NCBI RefSeq assembly: GCF_901933205.1
Contig: NC_044572.1
Coordinates: forward strand, 23,460,501 to 23,524,500
From: Camarhynchus parvulus
Lineage: Eukaryota; Chordata; Aves; Passeriformes; Thraupidae
Direction of reading: 5' to 3'
Length of the DNA stretch: 64,000 nucleotides
Part shown: piece by piece, positions 15,101 to 27,100 of the stretch
Layout: every line of letters begins with the position of its first letter
Position numbering within the stretch: position 1 is the first letter of the stretch
Made by a program: the position numbers and the translations under genes
The notes under the pieces: generated by a model
The model's database searches: none
The model's input: the letters and a program-made list of their open reading frames with translations, nothing else
Told to the model about the DNA's origin: nothing

Positions 15101-18100
15101 GATACTGAAAATGCTGTTCTAAGGGTAAGAAGATTTTTTTTCCCACATACTAACTGCTTTAAAAATTTAGATTTGGGCTTATTTTTCATTGTGTTCACTC
15201 TGCTTTATTCTGAGTAAAAAGATACTAATTCAGTTTTAAAATTTTCATCTTCAGGTACTTGACTATTATTTTTTCTCTCCAAGAATGACATGTAAACACC
15301 TATGTTGTCCTTTTGTGTGTGCTCTATTTCTTGCTGTTTAGTGATCCTCAATATATGAAGTTACATTCAACAGGTTTAAGCAGCAGCACAGTCTTCTCCA
15401 TGGAACTGAGAAATGAATAATCACAGAAAGGCTGTAGAAGTAATGATGTCAAAGGTCTTGGAACTGTTGTGATTCTTGGAGCTTATAGAGCTTTTTGTGT
15501 TTTTCTCTTTTTGCAGAGAATTTATGGCAAATACCTACGGGCAGAGAGCTTCCGGAAAGCTCTCATATATCAGAAAAAATATTTGCTGCTGTTACTTGGA
15601 GGATTCCAGGAGTGTGAAGAAGCCACACTGGCCCTCATAGCACGGATGGGGGGACAGCCTTCCTACACAGACCTTGAAATCATCACACATCATTCAAAGG
15701 GTTTCACACGATTTCGCTCTGCAGTCAGAGTGTCCATTGCAATTTCAAGGTAACCTGCAGGAAGTTACATTTCAAACAGATATGACTGTGCTGTTTAATA
15801 TACACTTTTCTAGCTCTCCAGTGAGATCTAGAAATTTTCATATTCCATCCTGTTTAAATGGCATATTTTTGATAGTCATGAATATAGTAGATACTTGTAG
15901 GGTGACAAGGTGAGCAGAGTGTAGGTAAATTCTGCAATAGGAATAAGTAGTCTGTAGTTGAAAAGGGCTCAGTATCTGATAATCTCAGATGGAGTGTACT
16001 GGGTAAAGTCATATTATTAAAAAACATTATTACATTCTAAGGAATGTAATATTATTTACATTCCTTAGAATGTAATAATGTTTTTATTTACAAGGGTTTT
16101 CCTGCAACTAAATTTCCTTTAAAGATTAAAGTCTTACATGTAAGTATAATATCAATTTAGGAATTAATTTTCCTAATCTAGGTAGTCCTTTGAATTTCAC
16201 AAGACTAAGGATGAGCAGGAATTGGTGAGGAAGAAAAAGTAGTTTATTACTGCATAGTACTGCCATGTTGCTAACAAAACTTCTTCACAAAGGTGTGAAC
16301 CCCCAGGCACTTCTGCTTGCTATTGTTCTGAGCCTTGTGTGTCGTATAAATTCAAGGAAGTGTTCACATACCTATTGTGAGAATTTTACTCATAGTGCTC
16401 TGCAGTTGCAGCTTTGGGGCTGCAACAGAGAAAAAAAGTATATTTAGTATGATCTTAAAATACTGGTGTGCTGTAGCTTTGGTGTTTGAGCCATTTACTG
16501 TCCATTTGGACCTATACAGCATCTCTGGAATTGTACAGGTGGAACAGGTTTGGACAAAAGATGGTCTTTCTTAGGGATATGCAAAAGGATGTTTTGTACT
16601 TGATACTCAGGTTTTAGATGCCCATCTGTTAATTTTGCTGGCTGGAAATTGCAAGAAATTCTTATACTTTCTAGAATACAAGAAGCAGATTACTTTTATC
16701 AGACTATTGCATTTATCCTGAGGCTGTTTGGTTTTTGTTTTTTTTTTTAATTTGAAATGCAGAATGAAGTTCCTGGTTCGTCGATGGCACAGAGTTACAG
16801 GTTCTGGAATTCTGACTATCAATAGGGATGTCTTTAGCCAGAACACAGGTAAGTCACTGTCCAGTAATGTCTGAGAAAATGGTATTCACAAGTCACACCA
16901 CTGCTTAATGGAGATGGGTTTTGTGTTATCCTCATCTGGAATGAATGGGGGCTGTTGCCTCTTTCTTTCGCTATAATTGTTTGGATCAACCTATTTCTCA
17001 GTTTTCATGCTCAGCACAGACACTAACCTATTTGCTTTCTCTTCAGTTTTGTTTTGCTCCATCGTGGGTGGGATTTAAAAAAATATGGAAGGTTTCCCTA
17101 TGGAGCATGTTCATGAAAGCAGTTCTAGCTGAGTCATTGGAGTTTTTGTAGGAGATCTGTACCACAGGGTCCTTAGAACAAAAGCTTGTCATTCTTTTGT
17201 TACAGGTTTAATTCTGGGAAATAACAGTTTTCAGTTTGCTTTTTGTAGGAGTCTAAGGAGAATCAGAAGCTTCTTTATTATTTACTGTCTGTTTAGGTCT
17301 GCACTAAAATCTTTGCTCGGTCTGTGAGAGTTTTCTCATTGACGTCAGTGAGGCCAGGATTTCACCTCTGCTTTTGCTTGAGGGAGTCTGAAAGTGACCT
17401 ACACTTGTTAAATGCCATTTTTATGATATGCAAACAGAAAGCTCATATCTGAGATTCCCAGTAAAGTGCAGAAGGTTTTTGTTTTTTTTTTAGTTTTCAA
17501 GGCACTGCTTTTTGTATTTCTAATATTCTGTATATCTTGTATTTCTAGGTAATGAATTGCGGCCTGATTCATTTTCTGCTGGCATGGATCTTTATGGAGA
17601 ACAGAGGCATTCTTCTAGATCCAGGTCAGGCATGGAATCTCTTAGATCTCCTATAAGCTTTCAAGATATTTGGGGTTTTTTTATTATTATTCTCTTTCAG
17701 GCACTGTTTAAATAACTGAAAGCCTCAGTGTTTACTGCTAAGGTTTGTAACCTTTGATGCTGCAAGATCTAACTGTTTTGTAAGAATATGTCAAAAATTA
17801 TGTCTCAGGCATTCAGTGTGTGATTACTCATCACATGATTTGAGGCTAAAGCTCACACACCCCTGCCAGTGATACCGGGTATTTTTCATCAAGGGCAACA
17901 TTTTTATGAGTGCCATCACACTTTGATGAGCTTATATGAAGTTGTGAGTTCAGATCTTCACTGAATATCAAATTCTAGCCATTTTTGGGTTTCATTTTCA
18001 TGTAAACCACCTCAATATTTGTATTGTCTTAGTTTGTCATAACCATAACAGTTTACATGGTAAAAACCTTTAATCTATGTTAGCCACTATTGACTTTTAC

Positions 18101-19314
18101 TTACAGAGAGTAATGCCAAGAGGCAGAATCCTGTAAAGATGGCCATATCCTTGTTGACACAAGCTTCTTAGTAGAAAACTAAACTTCAATCTACCATGGA
18201 TTCTGCTGCAGTCTCACTAGGAATTTGCTGGTCAGTCTGTGTCTCAAAAAAATGCAGCAACAAATCCTGTGCAGTAGAAAGAAAAGTCCAGAAACAAAGG
18301 AGTGGTTTCTTGGCTTGGGTAGTAAGTGGCAGGGAGGTTACAGGGGTTGATGTGCTGGCTGCTACATGGATATGCAGGCCATAAGGTATCCCTGCCTACA
18401 GTATTTTGCTGTGTTGCTGATATTTGGACTCAAAATGTCCCTTTCTGAAACGGTGTGTGTTGTTGTGCCCCTAGGCTGCAGGGGATGCATGCTGATTTAA
18501 ACCCAGTGTCCTTCGCCTGTCCCCAGCTGCAGAACTACGACCCCGAAAGGGCTCTGACAGATTACATCCATCGCCTGGAGGCGCTGCAGAAGCGGCTGGG
18601 CAGCGTGCAGTCAGGTGGGGCTCAGGCACCCTGCCAGCACCTCTGGGCAGCACAGGGCCCACTGCCACCTGGGTGCTGGTTCTCTCAGATACATAACAAT
18701 TTCCATTTCAATTTCCAGCCTTAAACAAGAGGCATTTCTGAGCTCTAGCAAAAAGCTCACTTAAAAGAAGATCGTAAAATTCTTTGAAAAGCGATACAAG
18801 CATGTTTTCTGTATAGATTTTGAGATTATTGGTAACACTCAACTTCCCTGGTTTCTAATAACTGCACAGCAAGGATTCAGTTGGCATCTTGCTAAGAGTT
18901 TCAGTTATATAGAGAAAAATGTACCCAGAAGATTAAGACGTGGAAGAGGAATTTTTTTCTCCTACCAGTTTGATTACAGAAGTTACAGTCAATTTGCCCC
19001 ATAGATGATGACAATTTTTGTACTGAAAGAGGAATACATCAAGAAAATTGTCAGAACAATGGGATGAAATCTATCAAACTGGAGTTTTGAAGTTCATGTG
19101 TTTGTCTTCCCCATCATTTGGGAAAGTTTTGTTCTTAAAAGATAATTTGATCTATAAAAGTCCTAATTCCATGATCTCCCGTGTAAAATCTTTCATGCTT
19201 ATTCAGCTGAATGAATGTATGTACTTGTTCCAAGTAATCCTGATGACATTTTTTTCTCTCCATCTTACAGGTTCGACTTCATACACTCAGTTGCACATGG
19301 GTATAAGAAGATAA
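1..19314 (+). CDS. AKAP9: AKAP9 (A-kinase anchor protein 9 / AKAP450), C-terminal third, 20 exons
   Basis: AKAP9 is a giant coiled-coil scaffold at the centrosome and Golgi that anchors PKA and other enzymes and helps nucleate microtubules. The window opens inside an exon. Exons, placed by AG/GT signals and continuous phase: 1-49, 1024-1164, 1537-2022, 2431-2494, 3212-3330, 4107-4298, 5095-5283, 5918-6062, 6819-7038, 8708-8858, 9753-10421, 12173-12372, 13230-13338, 14195-14380, 14924-15124, 15517-15749, 16763-16848, 17549-17624, 18475-18614, 19271-19314 (TAA 19312-19314). This gives 1,232 codons; the human protein is about 3,900 aa, so roughly the last third is present. Family identity rests on long Glu/Gln/Lys/Leu-rich coiled coil, the PACT block with LRAESFRKALIYQKKYLLLL, and a C-terminus reading QNYDPERALTDYIHRLEALQ. 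No frameshift or stop interrupts it. The least certain point is the 17,624 donor. AKAP9 converges on CYP51A1. Confidence 0.95.
6819..10421 (+). CDS. AKAP9: AKAP9 exons encoding the C-terminal coiled coil
   Basis: Three consecutive exons (6819-7038, 8708-8858, 9753-10421) encode an almost unbroken heptad-rich coiled coil. Recognisable stretches include EMLEYNMQQKQLQILEMQVE, SRELQWALEKEKAKMERSEE and ELQVLLESEKVRALEISSAL, all close to human AKAP9. The 669-bp exon is the largest in the window, at 223 codons. Composition is dominated by Glu, Gln, Lys and Leu with few Pro or Gly, as expected for a parallel coiled-coil rod. The solo LTR at 7,450-8,124 sits in the intron between the first two of these exons and leaves both splice sites untouched. 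Confidence 0.93.
7258..7306. repeat. Short near-perfect inverted repeat (22-nt arms)
   Basis: Arm 7,258-7,279 pairs with 7,285-7,306 across a 5-nt loop (ATTAG). The inner 12 bp are perfect; over 22 bp there are two departures, one of which is a G-U wobble in the plus-strand RNA. It lies in AKAP9 intron sequence 220 nt downstream of an exon donor. It is shorter than a normal pre-miRNA. Confidence 0.85.
7450..8124. mobile_element. Solo LTR of an endogenous retrovirus in an AKAP9 intron
   Basis: This 675-bp block starts TGTCTTGGTTTGG and ends TTCAACA, so it has TG...CA termini. It is flanked by a perfect 5-bp direct repeat, ATCTG, at 7,445-7,449 and 8,125-8,129, the expected target-site duplication. 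No gag, pol or env coding is present, so this is a solo LTR left by recombination. Its internal sequence (a GC box near 7,920, AATAAA-like runs near 7,613-7,640) resembles a family I recall as common in passerine genomes. Transcriptional orientation is unresolved. The open frames inside it are not genes. Confidence 0.82.
12111..12150 (+). repeat. (TA)n microsatellite beside an AKAP9 acceptor
   Basis: Alternating TA tract interrupted once by ACGTAC, ending 22 nt before the exon that starts at 12,173. It therefore overlaps the zone where the branch point and polypyrimidine tract lie. Length variation here could affect splicing, but that is inference. Confidence 0.9.
14924..16848 (+). CDS. AKAP9: AKAP9 PACT domain exons (centrosome targeting)
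   Basis: Exons 14924-15124, 15517-15749 and 16763-16848 encode the PACT (pericentrin-AKAP450 centrosomal targeting) region. The sequence runs from ASEKEIWNRERLSLQKSLKQ through RIYGKYLRAESFRKALIYQK and LLLLLGGFQECEEATLALIA to GFTRFRSAVRVSIAISRMKF and LVRRWHRVTG. Basic and hydrophobic residues alternate, with the Trp-His-Arg motif at the end. In pericentrin and AKAP9 this module docks the protein to the centriole and binds calmodulin. It is the best conserved part of the gene in this window. Phases are 0 into the middle exon, then 2, then 1. Confidence 0.95.
16020..16085. repeat. Perfect 30-bp inverted repeat with 6-nt loop
   Basis: Bases 16,020-16,049 are exactly complementary to 16,056-16,085, with loop TATTAT between them. 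The arms contain TTACATTCTAAGGAATGTAA. The element sits in the AKAP9 intron between the exons ending 15,749 and starting 16,763. Nothing in the flanks shows an obvious transposon end or TA duplication. It would form a 30-bp hairpin in RNA or a cruciform in DNA. Confidence 0.93.
17549..19314 (+). CDS. AKAP9: AKAP9 last three exons (C-terminal tail)
   Basis: Exons 17549-17624, 18475-18614 and 19271-19314 finish the protein. The middle exon contains QNYDPERALTDYIHRLEALQ, a strongly conserved helix, and the last exon ends GSTSYTQLHMGIRR, matching the human ending GSTTQFHAGMRR in layout. For the first exon I chose donor AG|GTCAGG at 17625 because it gives phase 2, which the next exon (G|CTG after AG at 18474) requires. 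Coding-like sequence homologous to the mammalian exon continues another 45 nt to 17669, but no GT donor follows it there (see findings). Confidence 0.82.
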
Positions 19315-19890
19315 TAATACCCTTCAACATCTCCATCACTGGCAGTGATGCTAACAGATTGCCTTCTGTAAATCTGTGCTCTTTCTGTGCTTTTGTATAA
19401 TGTGTATATTGTGGGACCAATATGAACACAGCTATACGATTGTATACAGTTCCATCCTGGTACTCCCACAGAGACTGGGATTTATGGATGTAGGCACTTT
19501 GTGTTCATGGGAAAAAAAGAATCTGAAAAAATATCCCCAAACAAACACCCCCCACCCCAAAAAAATCCCTCCAAACCCAAAACAACCCCCCAGCCATTAA
19601 ATTACATGTATATTTGTGGAATGCTAATTTAAATGATTAACTTATGAAGTGTGTATTTATCAAAAGGGTGCGAAGATGAAACTTGTGTATTAATTAAATT
19701 GAGCTACATTCAGCAAAGTTTACTTGCACTTTTTCTGGCAAGGCTACTGAAGTTACATTGACTCGTAATATTTGCTACTGGCAGTGCAGACAGAATATCA
19801 CTTGTAGAGACCTATTTTTGTAATGGTAGAAGTTTTGAATTTTATGGGTATTTTGTCAAAGTACTGAAATAAACATGACTTCATGCTTCT
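19315..19890 (+). other. AKAP9: AKAP9 3' UTR with poly(A) signal
   Basis: Non-coding tail after the TAA at 19,312. A canonical AATAAA lies at 19,868-19,873, so cleavage is expected near 19,885-19,895. A C-rich, A-interrupted tract at about 19,540-19,595 gives runs of G on the opposite strand. Confidence 0.75.
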
Positions 19891-20284
19891 AAGTGTGTTG
19901 AAGAACTGCTCCCTTATTCACATGGAACAGGTTGCTCCTGCCTGAGGTCCTCCTGCTTGTAGTGACTGCAGCTAGACTTTCTACAGATTCCAAAGTGCTG
20001 GTATCAGAGAGAGACAGGGACAAGCCTGCCTTCTGCAGACCCTGGTCACATCTGACAGGGCTGGGAGGGAAGAGCCTGTGCTCCCTCACCTGCCATGACT
20101 GATACAAACAAACACAAGGTTTTAGAACAGTTACACTGAATTTAGACCAGGAAGGACAAGACAAAACCCTGGTTACATGGAGCACTGCTGAAGGGGGCAC
20201 TGCCACTCCAAGAGAGAGTTACAAATTTACTGATGAAACCTTTTCAAAGAGAAGTACAGAATCGAGAATGGAAAACTTCACAAA
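19891..20284. other. Convergent spacer between AKAP9 and CYP51A1
   Basis: About 0.4 kb between the inferred poly(A) sites of two genes that face each other. I see no conserved coding, RNA gene or repeat. The open frame on the minus strand at 19,889-20,206 lacks any recognisable motif. Confidence 0.5.
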
Positions 20285-21178
20285 GAGGTTTGTTTACAAA
20301 TTTAATTCAAAATTCCCATGAGCCAGAGTTCATTATCATTTATCATAAGAATTCTTGAACCAAACACCATTTAGCAATCCTGCATGAGTCAGTACAAACC
20401 CAGACAACATTCAGCTGTTTCACCTTTTTACACACAAACATGTTATTTACAAAATTCATGTTGTTCATATCTTCATATTGTTACTCTTACACTTGACATC
20501 AAGCTTCCAGAGATCACCATTTTCAATTTTTTTTAGAGAATTATTTGTTGCTTTCTGAACATAAGCATTTTACAACTACTTCAAGTTAGACAGTTAAATG
20601 GCTCATTCTTGAAATGACTTACCTGTGAACACTTTGAACTCTGCCTACCACTTAGCTGCATAGTAATGTTTTCTTAAATCAGCCAAGACCATCCCTCACT
20701 TGGAAGAGGATCGTAAATGCCAAAGGAAGGGCACCACCAAGTACAGTCCCCTGTGGTGCCTGTTCCCAGATGGGTTTGCTGAAATTGGGTACAGAGGCAA
20801 GGTAGGCAGCTTTGCCCCTTGGTTGTCTGGGGAGAGTAATCTTCAATTATTTTTCAAAAGGAAGAAGTTCCAGTCGTAGAAATTACTTTTTTCTTCATTA
20901 AGAGGATCTGGCATGCACCTTAAAAGTGTTACATCAATACAAAAGATGCTTTTGCTTTAAAAATGCAATGAGAAAATTGTAGAACAAGCAATTATACACA
21001 GCAGCAGTAAACAGTGTCAGCAAACAAAACAGATGCAAAACTTCTGCATTTGGTAGGCTACTGTTGCTTTCCTAACAGTAGATTCATCAGCTTCCATCTG
21101 CCACTTATCCTGTCACAATTTTATTCAGAAGTCTGTTAGTTCACACAACTTTAAAAAGTAAGGTTTTAGCGACAGAGT
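20285..21178 (-). other. CYP51A1: CYP51A1 3' UTR (inferred extent)
   Basis: AT-rich non-coding sequence downstream of the CYP51A1 stop. An ATTAAA on the minus strand at 20,306-20,301 would place cleavage near 20,285. An AATAAA on the minus strand at 21,125-21,120 could give a much shorter transcript. The choice between the sites is inferred. Confidence 0.5.
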
Positions 21179-24100
21179 TTACAGCGACCGCCTCTTGTAT
21201 CTGATAACAGGGTTGTTAGGTGTGTGTATCATTGTTGTGTAATTTATAGTCGGAAAATAGTCATTGATGAGATCAAATTCATACAAACGAAGCAAAGTAG
21301 ACCAAATAGTCTTAATTTGAACATAAGCGAAGTTTTCTCCAATGCAGCGATGACGGCCTAAAAAGAGAGCCATAAAATGCAATTAGAATATTTTATTGGA
21401 TTGCCTTTGACAATCAGAAAACTTCAGAAATTTTATGCAGAAGTAGTCGCCCCCTTCTCAACAATCTGAGGCTCTGATGTTTCACATACCCCATTCTATA
21501 ATTCCACTCAAGTCTTATTTTTCCAAGTTGTCACTCCATAAAACAGACGAGTAAGTGGAATGAGATTGTGATGTTCTATCCCCACTAGAAAGCATTAATT
21601 TATGTATCAGGAAAGAAGCATTTGCAACACAGAAATGAGATCAGCTCTAACTCCATCACAGCAATATTTGCAAACTGTTCTGAAAGTTGGGACTCTGCAG
21701 ACTTTTTCTCTGTCTTCAACTGAACTTGTGTTACCAAGTTTGTCCTTGACTTGAAAAAATGTGAGTCAAGCATCACTCATGCTAACCTGAAGGTGTTTTG
21801 ATAACTGCTGTGAGAGATACATAAACAGCTATGACTAATACAAAACTATTAACTTTATTCTTTTAACAGCACCTTCACAATAAGAAAAATTTCAGGCAGA
21901 AACAGAAAAAAACAAATCTATCCTCAGCTGCTGCAATATGGAGAAGTGCTGTAGGAGAGAGCTGGTGTGAGCCACCTCAGCACAACCTCACACAAAGTAC
22001 TGCATTCTGTTACTCACCAGCACCAAATGGGATGTATGTAAACTTCTCTCCAGCTGCTGGGTTATCTTGGAGGTATCTGTCAGGCTTGAAGTCCAGAGCA
22101 TCATTCCAGGAGTCTCTGAGTCTGTGATTAACAGTGGGAGATACACACACTTGATGGCCGGGGGGAATATTGTATCCAGCGATAGTCTGCAAGAGAAGAG
22201 ACAAGACCCCACATGACAAAATGTCTCCATTTTTCTTTTTAAAATGTTACCTGAAGTGTTACATAATGAGGCTTTAAATTTCAAGAGTTTTTGGCCAAGT
22301 GCATTTAAAATTACTGCAACCCAATACTTCCTCTCATACTTGAACAGGACACAGTGCTCAAGTAGTTGCAGGAACCTTCCAGCTGTTTTAGTAAGGCTGA
22401 CAGTTCTACAGAAGGAGGTTTTTTTAAAAAAATAATGAAATTAAAATTTATTGAAAGCCTTTGACATTGAAGGGACATGGTTAAAAAAATCTTTGAATTT
22501 TTGACATGGTACTGTACTTGTACCAATAGCAAGTTTTCTTTCAGATTTACCTAGCTTGTATTAAATGCAAGCCCAATTTTTCTATTACAGCAATTAAAAG
22601 TACCTGGCAAACAAAAAAATGGTGGCACCAAACTAAGCTCAAATAAGACTGGTAACTACAAAACTATTGGTTTTGCTGAAAGAAGACAGCACATGGCTGT
22701 TGCTAGATCTCAGAGCTGCTCTTCTCCAAGTGGAACAATCCCTGTTCCCTCAGCCTCTGACCACCAGTGCTGCAGCCCCCTCCCAGCCAGGTGGCCCTCT
22801 GCTAGTTTCACTTCATCAGTCTTTTGCTTGTTTGGGGCTGCAGGGGTCCGAAACTGGACACAATTCCACATGAAGGTAAAACAATACCACATTCAAGGTA
22901 TTAATTGCTTACCTAACTCAACACTGGCTATGCTACCACTGACAGAACCCCAGAATGCCATCAGCTTCCCTCCCTGCCAGCAAACACTGCTCACTTGTGT
23001 TTCCTTCTGCCAGCTGAGACCTAGCCTGTGCTGCTGCAGTGAAATTAGCTCCAAAAGGTGACCTCACCTGAGGAGTTCTGGCCATTCTCATCATGGTCAT
23101 TATAGGAGGTCTAAGCCTTAAAGTTTCTTTTAGACAGCGATCTAGCAAACTGAGATCCTTGAGCTGAAAATAGAGAGAAAATGATGTACCAAAATATAGC
23201 CAAGTTTATTCAACACAAACAAAATGCTATTTTATATAATTTTAAAACATAAAATAGAGTAAGCAGTTTATATTTACATGCACTTCATTAGCTACATCGA
23301 TTATTTCTTTTCCATTTGATTCAATTAAGAAGGAAAAAATCACTAACCAGTGCAATCAAATACAAGTACTGTCTTAGTGATTTGTCTCTTAAGTATTTTC
23401 TGTTGCCTAATTAAAGAACAAGGCCACACTGCATTGCTTTCCTCAGTGAAAATATGAGGATCTTCTACAGAACTCATTTATTAAATAAACATTGGAACGG
23501 CAATTTCCCTAATGAACGCTGATTAAAAAAACCAGTATCAAGCTGAAAATTTACTTGGACAGGAAGAGAAGAGGAAATGTACTGGCAAACAGCATTATCA
23601 GAGAATGACTGTGCCAATTACTATTTTAACACAAAAGCATGTGACTGTATTTCATGTCTGATGAGCTTTTAATTTTTTTTAAATAAGCATCTAGAAGTAT
23701 GAAAATACCCCTTGGGACTAATGTAACATACAGACCTGGTCATAAGTTAAGGGTGGCAAGTCCTCCCCACACACTGCCTTCTGTTCAGCATAGCACTGCT
23801 CCTGCAGGGCTCGGTCCCTGGCGAGGAAGAAGCCAAGCCAGGCACTGGTGGTGGAGGAGGTGTGCTGCCCTGCCAGCAGCAGCCCGATCAGCATCCCTGC
23901 AATTTCATCGTCCGTCAGCGCGCGCCCGTCCCTGCAGAGAATGGAACCACGCTGGAGCTTCATCCGGCCACACTTCACTATTTAGCATTGCTCTTTATAC
24001 AGTAGCAGTTACAATTTCTTCTAATGTACTCCTTACTCCTACTCTTTTATTGCCTACCCTAAACAAAGAGGCAAAAGAGCTAAGGGTAGGGAGAAGGGAG

Positions 24101-27100
24101 AACAGAGGGAGAGAGACTCTTTAGGAGCCTTAAAGAAAATCATTCCTCAACAGCCAGCAAAGAGAAAGGAAGCAACCTCAGTCACCTCATGACCATCAAT
24201 GAAAATCTCAGAAATCTGAATAACCATTGACAACTGAAGTTTTAAAACTGTTTTTAAGAATACAACTAGGACAAACTGCATGCAACACAACCAATTTAGA
24301 GCATGCAGGAATGTTTCTTGGGTTGTGGTAGATAGTTCTAACTAACGAGCTCAAAGCTAAAGTAAATCTTCAAACAAGTCTTTAAACTCTTGGCTTACTT
24401 GTATGAAGCATCAAGTAGAGTTTGGAGCATGTCATCCTCCTTTTTCTCAGACTTTCGACGTTTCTGGATAACCTTGTAGAAAATATTCTTTATTTCTCTG
24501 TGTGCTCGATCTCGTCGTCTGCGATTCAAAACACTTCCATTAGCAACTTTACACAACGTAACACAAAATGCTTATGAGCATTTATTGGGATGTCTAGAAT
24601 AGCTTACAAAGAAGAAGTGGTGGGGATGGGGACAATCCAAACAACAATTATGTTTAGATAAAATGCTTAAGTTGCTTCCTCTATTAGTGCTGGTACCTGA
24701 AGCTGGGCAGAGGCAGCCAGCCTGGCAGCAGCCAGGCAGCGTGAGTGAAACCCCCATCCAGGTCGGCGTACAGCTGAGCCACCTTCTCGTCCAGCAAGCC
24801 TCGGATCTCCTTCCCATGTAAGCAATGACTTGCTGTCAGAATGATCAGCTCTGAAAGGGCTTCAAACAGATCTGAGGAAAGGTTTGAAAAACATTACTGA
24901 AATGTGGCTGATCAGATGTCTCTTTGAACAACTCTTTAATTAGATCACAGATACCTTTTTTTTAAGGTATGTCTTTCTAGAAACTTTTCTAGCCGAGTTA
25001 GTAATTCTTCCAAAGCAAGCCATGCATCACAAGCTCAATCCTTAAAAAATATAAGTGAAGTCATACAAAGATTTAACCTTGAAATCCAAATCCATAGGAA
25101 ACCAGTTAATTTTGCTGCCCACTGAATTATTTTTATATAGTAGTCCTTAGGCACTTAAACATCAATTTATATATTACCATATTATAAACTATGTTTACAT
25201 ATAAATCAAATACATTCAAAATAATTCAGTATATTAAAATGTGACATTATTATATAATTTTATGCATTTAAATATAAGTATGTATGTTTAAAGAATATTT
25301 GACACTGTTTTGCAACTGTGAGCTTGCAATGATGATAATGGGCAAGTTGGGAATGAGAGAAAATAACAATTTCACTTCAGTCACTAATGTAACATATCAG
25401 CTTCAAAGACACAGTTTTTCACTGCAGAAACCCCCAGAGCCAAGATCTGCAGCACAGGCTCTCTAGGAAGTCAGAGTTGCAGCTTTTCCCAGGGACTGGG
25501 AAATGGTTACACTGAGCTGACTGACAGCATCCAAAATGAGCAAAACGGGTGCACTATGAGCTGACTAGGAAAGCAAAACTGAGATAGTCCTTCCTTTCTT
25601 TCAGTGATTTTCTGAGCAGCTTTATTCTCCAATAGTCTTACATTTGATTTTTAAAAATCTGTATTTTCTTTCTTCTGATATTCAGTATCCTTTTACCTAC
25701 ATAATATTTAATTTCTTTTATATTGCAGTACATCTTTTACAAAATATACTGCATTGGCCTTAAGTACTTCCCAGAAAACTGGAGGAAAAATGCATTTGAT
25801 CATGCTTACTTTTCTCTCCACATTCTCCCCATGCTTTGAAATACTCCTTTGTTTCTTCTTCAATCACAGATACATGCTGTCTAAACTGGGCAATGTTTAG
25901 CCCAGTTTTGAGCATCTTCTTCTGTTCCAAAAATATCTAAAAGAACCAAGACAGAATAAGCAATCAGTACAAGGAATATCATATTAATGTGATTAAAACA
26001 TATTAGAATTTCTATTATAAGAACATCCAAAAGTAAACAGGGATTATGATCAGAACTGCAGTGTACAGCAGATACTCAAGTTTTTACTAATAGGTAATAC
26101 TCTGTTTTTCACTTCTTTGTCTTTCAAGCAATAGTTCAGAAACATTCAAGTAAAATAATAGCTCAAAGGAGCTGCAGTTCTCTCTTTTGCAGTACCAAAC
26201 AAAAAAAATATAGTATCTTAATTAAGCTTTATCCCTGAAGATACAAGATGCATGCAAAATTGAACTATGAAATGCCCTTTAGATATATAATCACAAACAT
26301 GACCAGCCCCATCTTTGCAAAGTCTGGATTTAGCCTGTGTCCCCAATATGTGGCCTCCTCATTTTCCCTCCCTCTCCTGTGTTCTCTCAGGCAGAAGGTC
26401 CCTGAACTAGAGATGACCCTTTCTTTTACAGAGCCCTCTGATCTCACTGCCCAGGAAGTCAGACGGGCAGGAGGCAAACTGCTTCCTAGGAAAATAGGGA
26501 GTTTCACACCCTACTCAACTCTTCCTCTTTTTCTATGAAAAGATTCACAGCTAACAAACCTACTGGTGAAAAGCACTTTGTTAGATGAGAACCACTCAAT
26601 GCCATTGACAGGACATTGACTCGGAAAATTATTTATTTGATTTTTAAGCCCTAATTATGAATGAGGCATCTGCCCTATAGCTCTGCACTGTACCATGAGA
26701 AATACACCAAAATCTGTCTTCCCACCAAGGGCTCTGCACGTACAAAAGGCATTAAGAGAAAAGCTACTTCCCAGAAGCTTCTGTTTTCAGAATGCAGTGA
26801 GACCCCAGCAGTCCGTCAGAGGGCCACAGAGCAAAGAGACAAGCACATTTTCCCTTGCAGCATGCTAGCCACTCTCCAGCTTGATGGAGAAAAGAATAGC
26901 ACATAGGAGTGAACACATTCTCTGCAATTTCAGCACCTCCCAACAAAAAACTATCTGCAAGAGGCTTGGAGGGAGGAGAGAGTGAGTATGAGTTGATGTA
27001 TTGACTATGGATATTAACAATTACCAGAATCACTGGTAGGTAAGCAAGTTGCTCATTTTGAAGAATAAGGGATGGTTCTTCCAAACACATGACTGAAAGT

